From assembly GCF_937859865.1 (NCBI RefSeq), contig NZ_CALMAT010000121.1, forward strand, positions 1 to 64,000: a DNA stretch of 64,000 nucleotides. Reading direction: 5' to 3'. A program made the translations under genes and the position numbers. Below are positions 17,901-23,994 of this stretch, one piece after another. The notes beneath the pieces are model-generated. The model saw only the letters and a list, made by a program, of their open reading frames with translations, had not been told where the DNA came from and searched no databases. Origin of the DNA: an uncultured Mucilaginibacter sp. (lineage in GTDB: Bacteria; Bacteroidota; Bacteroidia; Sphingobacteriales; Sphingobacteriaceae). How positions within the stretch are numbered: the stretch's first letter is position 1; each line of letters starts with the position of its first letter.

Positions 17901-17973
17901 CAGGATAAGTTTCCTGTGCGCTGGAATACTGAATTTTGAGCAGGGCAAAACAAAAAAGTAAGAGTTTCTTCAT
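14908..17973 (-). CDS. Secreted double-domain amidohydrolase
   Basis: 1021 residues with an N-terminal signal peptide (MKKLLLFCFALLKIQYSSAQ). Two amidohydrolase modules are joined: the first (about 20-430) has PGLVDAFTTYGMPE in place of the HxH metal motif and ends with YGLTEKQAIKAVTQTPAEML; a middle region (about 430-560) is beta-rich; the second (about 580-990) has the intact metal motif ITAGIVDEHSHIA, further His residues in ITCHSYVQSEI and FTHILEGYK, and FNSDDAEMARR. The second module therefore looks catalytic and the first degenerate. The substrate is unknown. First gene of the amidohydrolase pair on the minus strand. Confidence 0.85.
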   Translation of the reverse strand: MKKLLLFCFALLKIQYSSAQETYPVNGAWDIRPGQYAFTNATIVASADQTITNGTLLIKDRQIEAVGAAIAIPKGYVVIDLKGKFIYPGLVDAFTTYGMPEAPRQAFGLGGAGGGGFSRVNIPVSTKPGAYGWNEAIKPEMNAKAVFHANATTSVDYKKNGFGAVQSLIRDGIARGTSVAVTLGDERDNEVMLNDQVAAHYSFSKGTAATNYPTSLMGVIALLRQTYYDAAWYKNQKEEYNISLNEFNRIQTLPQIFEVTDPFSVLRAAKIGKEFGKVYLYKSDGEEYQRINEMKATGAGFIIPVNFPAPYDVTDPFDARQITYAQMKHWELAPTNPAVLEKAGIRFAITSDGLESSRDFWTNLRTAVDYGLTEKQAIKAVTQTPAEMLGIGDKLGTLAKGKLANFIITSSSVFKKDNVIYENWIEGRQYVVSKMDVADLRGKYNLTGDGLGNITLNVNGTPGSYTVAADRSGTDSVRTQGTFLRAGDQVNIYFDLKNNPAGNIRLSGYITSTTPLTLRGQGVLPDGTTTKWTAVYTSAATIAPTRPTPKPNTNVGPVIYPFMAFGNAQIPKAETTLFKNATVWTNEKEGILKNTDVLIENGKIKAVGKNLSAANAKVIDATGKQITAGIVDEHSHIAATGGINEGSQAVTSEVRIADVLNSEDIDLYRQLAGGVTTSHILHGSANPIGGQNQLIKHRWGVTPDQMKFEGSPGFIKFALGENVKQSNFPAAFGSANIRFPQTRMGVEQVYIDAFKRAKEYKAARAVKGNNVRRDLELDALVEILNDTRHITCHSYVQSEINMLMHVADSMGFKINTFTHILEGYKVADKMKAHNIAGSTFSDWWAYKMEVAEAIPYNGKLMHEVGVLTGFNSDDAEMARRLNQEAGKAVTYGQMNEEDALKLVTLNPAKMMHVDNRIGSIKPGKDADLVLWSANPLSIYAVAEKTYVDGIPYWDYAQDAAKQKAMKADEGRIIQKMIEAKNAGSAAQRPAFQRRRLYECETLEEDQFVVKQKGVQQNQDQH

Positions 17974-18109
17974 TCTGTAAATAGTTTTTCAATAAATGTA
18001 TTAAAATTTACCAGCGAAAAGCTAATTGTAATTTATAATTAATGTTATTGTTACAAAATCACCTGAAAACCTCAACTATTAAAATACCTGTATATTCGCA
18101 GAAAAATTC

Positions 18110-18121
18110 ATACTTCTTTTA
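18110..18121 (+). repeat. A-type 12-mer overlapping a start codon
   Basis: ATACTTCTTTTA whose last A is the first base of the ATG of the 146-residue membrane protein gene. Confidence 0.85.
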
Positions 18122-18561
18122 TGTACCCTTTTTTCAAATATTTCCACTCCGGTTTGCGGTATATTGTGCTGGTTTTGGTTGTTGCGGCCGTTATCCAATC
18201 GCTCTTGGGCTGGCTTGGCAAAAAAACTTATACCGAAGGCAACCGGAAACTCAACCTTTTTGCCCTGATCTCGGCACATACCCAACTGCTGATTGGCTTG
18301 GTTTTGTACTTTTTAAGCCCGCTGGTACAGTTTTCCAAAGGTGCCATGAAAAACCCGGTAACGAGGTATTGGACAGCCGAACACATCACGATGATGATCC
18401 TCGCCATCATCTTAATTACCGTTGGCTATTCCCGCTCAAAAAAGGTTTTGTTGCCCGAAAAAAAGCACCTTAACATCTTCATCTTCTATTTTTTAGCGGT
18501 ATTAATCGTAGTTGTTACACTTATTTTAAGCCATCGCGGCGTTCTGGGGATGTCTGCCTGA
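18121..18561 (+). CDS. Small four-span membrane protein (cytochrome b-like in Bacteroidota)
   Basis: 146 residues with four hydrophobic segments: around 10-30 (YIVLVLVVAAVIQSLLGWL), 47-67 (FALISAHTQLLIGLVLYFL), 87-104 (ITMMILAIILITVGY) and 117-136 (NIFIFYFLAVLIVVVTLIL). Conserved His residues occur in helix 2 (SAHTQ) and before helix 3 (AEHITM). This is a conserved Bacteroidota family that databases often label 'cytochrome B', although haem binding is unproven. The start codon is formed at the end of an A-type repeat. The trp attenuator region follows. Confidence 0.7.
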   Translation: MYPFFKYFHSGLRYIVLVLVVAAVIQSLLGWLGKKTYTEGNRKLNLFALISAHTQLLIGLVLYFLSPLVQFSKGAMKNPVTRYWTAEHITMMILAIILITVGYSRSKKVLLPEKKHLNIFIFYFLAVLIVVVTLILSHRGVLGMSA

Positions 18562-18581
18562 AAATTTTTTATTAAAAAAAG

Positions 18582-18611
18582 TTTGCAGTTTCATTTTTCT
18601 TTCTAATTTTG
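18582..18611 (+). promoter_or_regulatory. Candidate trp operon promoter
   Basis: TTTG at 18582-18585 and TAATTTTG at 18604-18611 match the Bacteroidota -33/-7 consensus with an 18-base spacer. Transcription would begin close to 18618, only a few bases before the leader peptide ATG. Confidence 0.55.
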
Positions 18612-18619
18612 AAAACATA

Positions 18620-18679
18620 ATGATCGATCAGAAACATAACAACAACTGGCGGAGCCTTCCTAAAAGGAAAGCCGGATAG
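18620..18679 (+). CDS. trpL: Putative trp leader peptide (19 residues)
   Basis: A short open frame, MIDQKHNNNWRSLPKRKAG, starts at ATG 18620 and stops at TAG 18677. It contains one Trp codon (codon 10) and lies between the candidate trp promoter and a strong terminator directly before trpE. Its last codons include GCCGG, complementary to CCGGC in the 5' arm of the terminator, so ribosome position on this frame could decide whether the terminator forms. That is the layout of a ribosome-mediated attenuator. Unlike the enterobacterial leader it has a single, not tandem, Trp codon, so the stalling site needs proof. Confidence 0.55.
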   Translation: MIDQKHNNNWRSLPKRKAG

Positions 18680-18722
18680 TGTTTTTGATTTTTCCCACCT
18701 AATCAATTATAAACCTGATATG

Positions 18723-18753
18723 AACCCGGCCGTTACCACGCGCCGGGTTTTTT
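18723..18753 (+). terminator. trp attenuator terminator
   Basis: AACCCGGC (18723-18730) pairs with GCCGGGTT (18742-18749), an 8-bp GC-rich stem with an 11-base loop, merging into a run of seven T (18747-18753). It ends 10 bases before the trpE ATG. A competing pairing of its 5' arm with GCCGG at 18671-18675 is possible, and an upstream hairpin (TTCC with GGAA around 18657-18669) could form in the leader. Confidence 0.75.
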
Positions 18754-18762
18754 AATACGATC

Positions 18763-20172
18763 ATGAAATACAAATTAACCTCTACCTACAAAAAACTTTT
18801 GGCCGATACCACCACGCCCGTAAGCATTTATTTAAAGCTGCGCGATGTGTTTTCAAACAGTTTACTGCTCGAAAGTTCGGATTACCACAGCCGAGAAAAT
18901 AGCATGAGCTACATTTGCTGCGAACCGATTGCAGGTATGGTTTTACAAAACGGATTGATGACGAACCAATATCCCGATGGCATGCAGCAGCAATTTGAAC
19001 CTGGAGCTTTTGATGTGGTTACGCATGTAGAAGCCTTTTTAAACAGTTTTGAAACCGATACTTTGCCGCTTAAAATTATCACCAACGGTTTGTTTGGTTA
19101 TTTTACGCACGAAATTGTAGAGCATTTTGAAACCATCAAACTAAAAGCAGCAGCGGCAGATGAGGTGCGCCAAATCCCGGAAATGCAATACTTCGTTTAC
19201 CGGTATATTATTGCAGTTGACCATTTTAAAAACGAATTGTACATTGTAGAAAACCAGTTGGAAAACGATCCGCAGGCTTCTGGTTTAAACCGTATCGAAT
19301 ACCTCATCCAAAACAAAAACTTCCCCGAATACCATTTTAATTTGCAAGGCGAAGAAGGTTCGAACCTTTTGGACGAAGAATACATAGCCATCGTCGAGAA
19401 GATGAAACAGCACATTTTGCGCGGCGACGTTTTCCAGATTGTGCCGTCTAAAAGTTTCAGTCAGTCGTTTCAGGGGGATGAATTTAACGTTTACCGCGCT
19501 TTGCGTTCCATCAATCCTTCGCCGTATTTGTTTTATTTTGATTACGGCAGCTTCAAGATTTTTGGTTCTTCGCCGGAAGCGCAAATTACAATCAAAAACC
19601 GGATCGCTACGATTTACCCGATTGCCGGGACTTTTAAACGCACCGGAGATGATGAAAAAGATGCACAATTGGCACGAGCATTAGAAAATGACCCGAAAGA
19701 ATCCGCAGAACACGTAATGTTGGTTGATCTGGCCCGAAACGATCTGAGCCGCCATTGCACCAATGTTGAAGTAAAAGCTTTTAAAGAAGTGCAGTATTAT
19801 TCACATTTAATCCATCTGGTTTCGCGCGTTACCGGCAAACTCAAGCCTGGCGTTCCAACGTTTAAAGTGGTGGCCGATACTTATCCCGCAGGAACATTAA
19901 GCGGCGCGCCAAAATACCGTGCGATGGAACTGATTGATGCTTATGAAAAAGGAAAAAGACGTTTTTACAGCGGCGCTATCGGCTTTTTGGGTTTTAACGG
20001 CGATTTTAACCACGCCATCATCATCCGCTCTTTTTTAAGCAAAGCCAACATGTTGCATTATCAGGCCGGTGCCGGCATTGTGGCCGATTCTGTTGCCATA
20101 AGCGAGTTAAACGAAGTAAACAATAAAATTGCCGCGCTGCGCAAAGCGTTGGAAATGGCAGAAGAAATTTAA
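18763..20172 (+). CDS. trpE: Anthranilate synthase component I
   Basis: 469 residues, the chorismate-binding subunit that converts chorismate and ammonia to anthranilate, first step of tryptophan synthesis. The N-terminal LLESSDYHSRENSMSYICCEP includes the LLES motif typical of Trp feedback sites. The catalytic core shows GDVFQIVPSKSFSQSF, PSPYLFYFDYG, GSSPEA, PIAGTFKRTGDDEKDAQLA, ENDPKESAEHVMLVDLARNDLSRHC and TYPAGTLSGAPKYRAMELID. The trpE rather than pabB call is supported by the leader attenuator and by trpC two genes on. An A-type repeat separates it from trpG. Confidence 0.95.
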   Translation: MKYKLTSTYKKLLADTTTPVSIYLKLRDVFSNSLLLESSDYHSRENSMSYICCEPIAGMVLQNGLMTNQYPDGMQQQFEPGAFDVVTHVEAFLNSFETDTLPLKIITNGLFGYFTHEIVEHFETIKLKAAAADEVRQIPEMQYFVYRYIIAVDHFKNELYIVENQLENDPQASGLNRIEYLIQNKNFPEYHFNLQGEEGSNLLDEEYIAIVEKMKQHILRGDVFQIVPSKSFSQSFQGDEFNVYRALRSINPSPYLFYFDYGSFKIFGSSPEAQITIKNRIATIYPIAGTFKRTGDDEKDAQLARALENDPKESAEHVMLVDLARNDLSRHCTNVEVKAFKEVQYYSHLIHLVSRVTGKLKPGVPTFKVVADTYPAGTLSGAPKYRAMELIDAYEKGKRRFYSGAIGFLGFNGDFNHAIIIRSFLSKANMLHYQAGAGIVADSVAISELNEVNNKIAALRKALEMAEEI

Positions 20173-20177
20173 CCCGA

Positions 20178-20189
20178 TAAAAGAAGTAT
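20178..20189 (-). repeat. A-type 12-mer in the trpE-trpG gap
   Basis: TAAAAGAAGTAT fills the 18-base gap and ends one base before the trpG ATG. Its purine-rich AAAAGAAG is at the position where a ribosome binding site would lie, although a little too close. Confidence 0.85.
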
Positions 20190-20190
20190 C

Positions 20191-20820
20191 ATGACCAATA
20201 CAAAATTGTTGATTATTGACAATTACGATTCTTTCACTTACAACCTGGTTCATTTGGTAAATGAGTTGGGTTTGGAATGCGAAGTTTGGCGCAACGACCA
20301 ATTTCGGCTGGAAGAAGTGGAAGCGTTTGACAAGATTATTTTATCGCCAGGGCCAGGAATTCCGTCTGAAGCAGGCTTGCTTTTAAAAGTGATTGAAAAA
20401 TATGCTGATAAAAAAAGCATTTTTGGCGTGTGTTTAGGCCAGCAAGCCATTGCCGAAGTTTTTGGCGGAGAATTGTACAACCTAAGTCGGCCGATGCATG
20501 GTTTGGCCACGCCGATAAAAGTAACCGATAACACCGAAAAGCTGTTTGCCGGTTTGCCAGAAACGTTTAAAGTTGGTCGTTATCATTCGTGGGTGGTGGC
20601 AGAAAAAGGTTTGCCGGAAGAAATTGCGATTACGGCAATAGACGAAAAAGACAATTCCATCATGGGTTTGCGCCATAAAACTTACGATGTGCGCGGCGTG
20701 CAGTTTCACCCGGAATCGGTGTTGACAGAATATGGAAAAGAAATGATGCACAACTGGATTTTCGGCCCGGAAACAGAAGCCAATCCAGATATGGTGGCTA
20801 ATCATTTTATCAAACTTTAA
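20191..20820 (+). CDS. trpG: Anthranilate synthase component II (glutamine amidotransferase)
   Basis: 209 residues, class I glutamine amidotransferase that supplies ammonia to TrpE. Seen: IIDNYDSFTYNLVHLVNELG at the N-terminus, the oxyanion strand ILSPGPGIPSEAG, the nucleophile Cys in GVCLGQQAIAEVFGG, RYHSWVV, and the catalytic His and Glu in VQFHPESVLTEYG. Such subunits may also serve PabB in folate synthesis. Its start codon directly follows an A-type repeat and its stop is followed by an extended G-type repeat that leads into trpC. The expected trpD is missing here. Confidence 0.95.
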   Translation: MTNTKLLIIDNYDSFTYNLVHLVNELGLECEVWRNDQFRLEEVEAFDKIILSPGPGIPSEAGLLLKVIEKYADKKSIFGVCLGQQAIAEVFGGELYNLSRPMHGLATPIKVTDNTEKLFAGLPETFKVGRYHSWVVAEKGLPEEIAITAIDEKDNSIMGLRHKTYDVRGVQFHPESVLTEYGKEMMHNWIFGPETEANPDMVANHFIKL

Positions 20821-20847
20821 CCAATTTTATGCCGATAAAAGAAGCAT
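20821..20847 (-). repeat. Extended G-type element in the trpG-trpC gap
   Basis: CCAATTTTATGCCGA precedes TAAAAGAAGCAT (20836-20847); the trpC ATG follows after one C. The element occupies the whole 28-base gap. Confidence 0.9.
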
Positions 20848-20848
20848 C

Positions 20849-21634
20849 ATGTCGAATATTTTAGATCAGATCGTTGCCCGAAAAAAGGTAGAAGTTGCGG
20901 CGGCGAAAAAGAAAACTTCTTACACGAAACTGGAAGAATCGGAATACTTTAGTCGTTCGCCGCTTTCGTTTCGTGATTTTTTGTTGGATCCTTCCAGAAC
21001 AGGAATTATTGCCGAATTTAAGCGAAAATCACCATCCAAAGGCATCATTAACGATCAGGTAAAAGTTAAAAAAGTAACGCAGGATTATGCGGAGGCTGGA
21101 GCTTCAGCTTTGTCGGTTTTAACGGATAATGCTTTTTTTATGGGCAAAAAAATGGATTTGGTGCAGGCGCGAAAAGCCAACGAAATCCCGGTCTTGCGCA
21201 AAGATTTTATGATTGATGAATACCAGATTATTGAAGCCAAAGCGTTGGGCGCCGATATTATTTTGCTGATTGCTGCAATTTTATCGCCGCAGGAAATCAA
21301 AAAAATGGCGCAATTAACCAAAAGTTTGGGCATGAATGTTTTGCTGGAAGTGCACAACCTGGAAGAACTGGAACGAAGCTTAGACCAAAACCTGGATGCT
21401 GTTGGCGTAAACAACCGCAACCTGGCCGATTTTACCGTTTCGGTGGATACTTCTTTTACCTTGATAAAATCTATCCCAAATGAATTTTTAAAGGTTTCGG
21501 AAAGTGCGATTTCCAATCCGAAAACGATCCGCCAGTTAAAAGAAGTTGGTTTTAACGGGTTTTTAATTGGTGAAAATTTTATGAAGGAAGCAGATCCGGG
21601 ACAGGCGATGAAGGAATTTGTGGGGAAGATTTAA
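20849..21634 (+). CDS. trpC: Indole-3-glycerol phosphate synthase
   Basis: 261 residues, a (beta/alpha)8 enzyme that closes the indole ring from 1-(2-carboxyphenylamino)-deoxyribulose phosphate. Family motifs: MSNILDQIVARKKVEVAAAK, GIIAEFKRKSPSKGII (catalytic Glu and Lys), ALSVLTDNAFFMG, VLRKDFMIDEYQIIEAKALGADIILLIAA (quoted in part: VLRKDFMIDEYQI), LEVHNLEELE, VGVNNRNLADFTV and VSESAIS. It is the last gene of the trpE-trpG-trpC group; trpD, trpF, trpB and trpA are not in the window. An A-type repeat word (21447) is translated within VDTSFTL. Confidence 0.95.
   Translation: MSNILDQIVARKKVEVAAAKKKTSYTKLEESEYFSRSPLSFRDFLLDPSRTGIIAEFKRKSPSKGIINDQVKVKKVTQDYAEAGASALSVLTDNAFFMGKKMDLVQARKANEIPVLRKDFMIDEYQIIEAKALGADIILLIAAILSPQEIKKMAQLTKSLGMNVLLEVHNLEELERSLDQNLDAVGVNNRNLADFTVSVDTSFTLIKSIPNEFLKVSESAISNPKTIRQLKEVGFNGFLIGENFMKEADPGQAMKEFVGKI
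21447..21458 (+). repeat. A-type 12-mer inside trpC
   Basis: Exact ATACTTCTTTTA followed by CCTTGATAAAAT, translated within SVDTSFTLIKS. Confidence 0.75.
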
Positions 21635-21654
21635 TTTATCAAAGCTATAAGCGA

Positions 21655-22008
21655 TTATTCAATTTCAACAATATTTACATCAGCTATTAACAGCATTTGT
21701 ATAGCAGTACCAATGTGCTTTTGCAAAAACTGCCACAATTTTCGGTTATCACAATTGCCAATTTTAAGATTTATTAACTTAGGCGGAGATCCTAAACGGT
21801 TAACAATTTCAACAAAATCAGTATCTTTAGAAATCAGGATAACGTTGCCATAAACTTTTGCTTGTTGATAAATTGCCTGGTCTGTCATGCTTTTAAAACC
21901 AAGAGCAAAAGAAGATTTAACGTTTAAGCCTGTATCTTCTGCCATCCATTTGGCAATAATAGGAGATATTTGGACATCGAGCCAAATCTCCCAATTATCA
22001 GGAAGCAT
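21655..22008 (-). CDS. DUF5615 PIN-like protein
   Basis: 117 residues, with the DUF5615 pattern: an N-terminal WLDVQISPIIAKWMAEDTG (conserved Asp of the PIN-like fold), DQAIYQQAKVYGNVILISKDTDF with two acidic residues, and a C-terminal strand. DUF5615 proteins are usually paired with a DUF433 protein, as here, where the genes overlap by 11 bases. The pair resembles a toxin-antitoxin module with a PIN-type nuclease, but this is an inference from fold and gene pairing; toxicity has not been shown for most members. AT-rich compared with its neighbours. Confidence 0.8.
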   Translation of the reverse strand: MLPDNWEIWLDVQISPIIAKWMAEDTGLNVKSSFALGFKSMTDQAIYQQAKVYGNVILISKDTDFVEIVNRLGSPPKLINLKIGNCDNRKLWQFLQKHIGTAIQMLLIADVNIVEIE

Positions 22009-22240
22009 GAATAATAACTGTATTTTTTAGCTTAAAAGAAGCATATAATAAAGCTGCCTTTATGTCTTCTTTTTCTAATAAAGGATGTTGTTCCAGAATT
22101 TCAGTTTCCGTTAAACCGGACGATAACAATTCAAGTACATCACTAACCGGAAAACGCATTCCTCTGATCGTTGGTTTTCCGCCCATCAAGCCCGGAACCA
22201 GCGTAATCCGTTCAAGAAGTAAATTGTTGGTTGCATCCAT
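21998..22240 (-). CDS. DUF433 domain protein (putative antitoxin)
   Basis: 80 residues matching DUF433: ERITLVPGLMGGKPTIRGMRFPVSDVLELLSSGLTETEILEQHPLLEKEDIKAALLYA (quoted here only to name its parts: GGKPTIRGMRFPV, then a helix-turn-helix-like TETEILEQHPLLEKEDI). Such small DNA-binding-type proteins stand before DUF5615 genes, with overlapping coding regions, and are thought to act as antitoxin and autorepressor. A G-type word (22033) is read in frame as YASFK on the coding strand near the C-terminus. Confidence 0.8.
   Translation of the reverse strand: MDATNNLLLERITLVPGLMGGKPTIRGMRFPVSDVLELLSSGLTETEILEQHPLLEKEDIKAALLYASFKLKNTVIIHAS
22033..22044 (-). repeat. G-type 12-mer inside DUF433 gene
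   Basis: TAAAAGAAGCAT, in the last 15 codons of the DUF433 gene; flanks do not match the extended unit. Confidence 0.78.
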
Positions 22241-22351
22241 AGTTTAAAGATACACATAAATCAATTCTTCACAATTGGCGTTGTGTACTTAGAAGAATAT
22301 ATTATACCGGATTGGCAAAATTGGAACCAAAATTGCCATTGAATAATCAAT

Positions 22352-23536
22352 ATGAAACCAAAATTTTATGATACTGCCGAAAAGCAGGAAAAAGCTGTTT
22401 TAGTAGGCATCATTACGCCGCACGAAACAGAAGAACAAGAGCGCGAATACCTGGAAGAACTGCAGTTTTTGGTGGAAACAGCAGGTGGCGCAACCGTAAA
22501 AACTTTCACCCAAAAAATGCAGCGGCCGGAGCGCGCCACTTTTGTGGGCACGGGAAAGCTGGAAGAAATAAAAACTTACGTAGCGGCAGAAGAGATTGAT
22601 ATGGTTGTTTTTGACGACGAACTGACGCCTTCGCAAATGCGGAACATTGAAACCGAACTGCAGGTAAAAATCTTGGACAGAAGTAATTTGATCTTGGATA
22701 TTTTTGCCGGCCGCGCGCAAACGGCACAAGCCAAAGCGCAGGTAGAACTGGCGCAGTTACAATACTTGCTGCCGCGGCTGACGCGTTTGTGGACACACTT
22801 GGAAAGGCAAAAAGGTGGTATCGGAATGCGCGGACCAGGCGAAAGCCAGATTGAGACCGACAGGCGTTTGATCCTCAACAAAATCTCGCTGCTAAAAGAA
22901 AAGCTTAAACACATTGACCGCCAAAACGAAACGCAGCGCAAAAACCGTGTTCAGTTGGTTCGAGTTGCTTTGGTTGGTTATACGAATGTTGGAAAATCAA
23001 CGATTATGAACATGCTTTCCAAATCAGAGGTTTTTGCAGAGAATAAACTTTTTGCAACTTTGGATACCACGGTTCGCAAAGTGGTGATCGAAAATCTACC
23101 TTTTTTACTTTCAGATACCGTTGGATTTATCCGCAAATTGCCTCACCATTTGATCGAATGTTTTAAATCAACGTTGGATGAAGTTCGCGAAGCAGATATT
23201 CTGGTTCATGTGGTTGATGTTTCGCATCCGAATTTTGAAGACCAAATCCATATCGTAACCGAAACTTTAAAAGATTTAGGTGCGATAGATAAAAAAATTA
23301 TCACTGTTTTTAACAAGATTGATGCTTATCATCCAACCGAAATCAACCCGGAAGAACCGGAAAAAGTAACTACGCTGGAAGAATTTGAGCAAAGCTGGAT
23401 GGCCAGGAACAACAGTCCGGCGATTTTTATTTCGGCTGTAAACAAAGAAAACCTCGACGAATTCCGTAAATTACTGTACGATCAGGTGAAAGCGATACAC
23501 ACCGAACGCTATCCGTACGACCAGTTGTTGTACTGA
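22352..23536 (+). CDS. hflX: Ribosome-associated GTPase HflX
   Basis: 394 residues. HflX splits stalled or hibernating 70S ribosomes in a GTP-dependent way. The N-terminal HflX domain includes MQRPERATFVGTGKLEEI and FDDELTPSQMRNIE, then a coiled helical linker with GPGESQIETDRRLI, then the G domain: G1 GYTNVGKST, G3 DTVGFIRKLPH, G4 NKID, and a G5-like FISAVNKENL. The usual GPGETQLE signature appears as GPGESQIE. A single gene preceded by about 110 bases without a clear promoter; its stop codon TGA overlaps a T-type repeat. Confidence 0.95.
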   Translation: MKPKFYDTAEKQEKAVLVGIITPHETEEQEREYLEELQFLVETAGGATVKTFTQKMQRPERATFVGTGKLEEIKTYVAAEEIDMVVFDDELTPSQMRNIETELQVKILDRSNLILDIFAGRAQTAQAKAQVELAQLQYLLPRLTRLWTHLERQKGGIGMRGPGESQIETDRRLILNKISLLKEKLKHIDRQNETQRKNRVQLVRVALVGYTNVGKSTIMNMLSKSEVFAENKLFATLDTTVRKVVIENLPFLLSDTVGFIRKLPHHLIECFKSTLDEVREADILVHVVDVSHPNFEDQIHIVTETLKDLGAIDKKIITVFNKIDAYHPTEINPEEPEKVTTLEEFEQSWMARNNSPAIFISAVNKENLDEFRKLLYDQVKAIHTERYPYDQLLY

Positions 23537-23566
23537 TACTGTTTTTATGCCCTAAAAATTTGTATC
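23536..23566 (+). repeat. T-type element overlapping the hflX stop
   Basis: ATACTGTTTTTA (23536-23547), then TGCCCTAAAAATTTG. The A of the hflX stop TGA is the first base of the word. Confidence 0.85.
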
Positions 23567-23622
23567 AATTTTATTTGCAATTTCGTTAATCCTTTAAACT
23601 CCTGACCGAAAATAAATTTATC

Positions 23623-23982
23623 ATGGAATCAAAAAGACAACAAAAGTTTGCCGGCGTAATCCAACAGGATCTGGCAGCTATTTTTCAGCGGGAAGGAATG
23701 AATTTTCTGCCAAATACGCTCATTACCATTACCAAAGTGCGTACCACGCCAGATTTGGCCATTGCGCGTGTTTTTCTCAGTTTTTTTAACATAACCAATA
23801 CAGAGCAGGCGCTGCAAACCATCAAACTGCACGCTTCGGAAATTCGGTATAAATTGGGAAGCCGCATTAAAGACCAGGTTCGCGTAATCCCGCAATTAGA
23901 GTTTTTTGTGGATGATACCAGCGAATATGTAAACCGCATGGACAAGATTTTCGACAAGATCCACAAAGACGAAAACGAGTAA
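23623..23982 (+). CDS. rbfA: 30S ribosome-binding factor A
   Basis: 119 residues. RbfA is a KH-fold protein that helps 16S rRNA 5'-end maturation and cold adaptation. Family features: MESKRQQKFAGVIQQDLAAIFQRE, NTLITITKVRTTPDLAIARVFLSFF (in parts TLITITKVRTTPDL and ARVFLS), IRYKLGSRI and VRVIPQLEFFVDDTSEYVNRMDKIFDKI. Length is normal. Twelve bases separate it from the M23 peptidase gene, so the two are probably co-transcribed. Confidence 0.92.
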   Translation: MESKRQQKFAGVIQQDLAAIFQREGMNFLPNTLITITKVRTTPDLAIARVFLSFFNITNTEQALQTIKLHASEIRYKLGSRIKDQVRVIPQLEFFVDDTSEYVNRMDKIFDKIHKDENE

Positions 23983-23994
23983 CAGCCGGATTTT

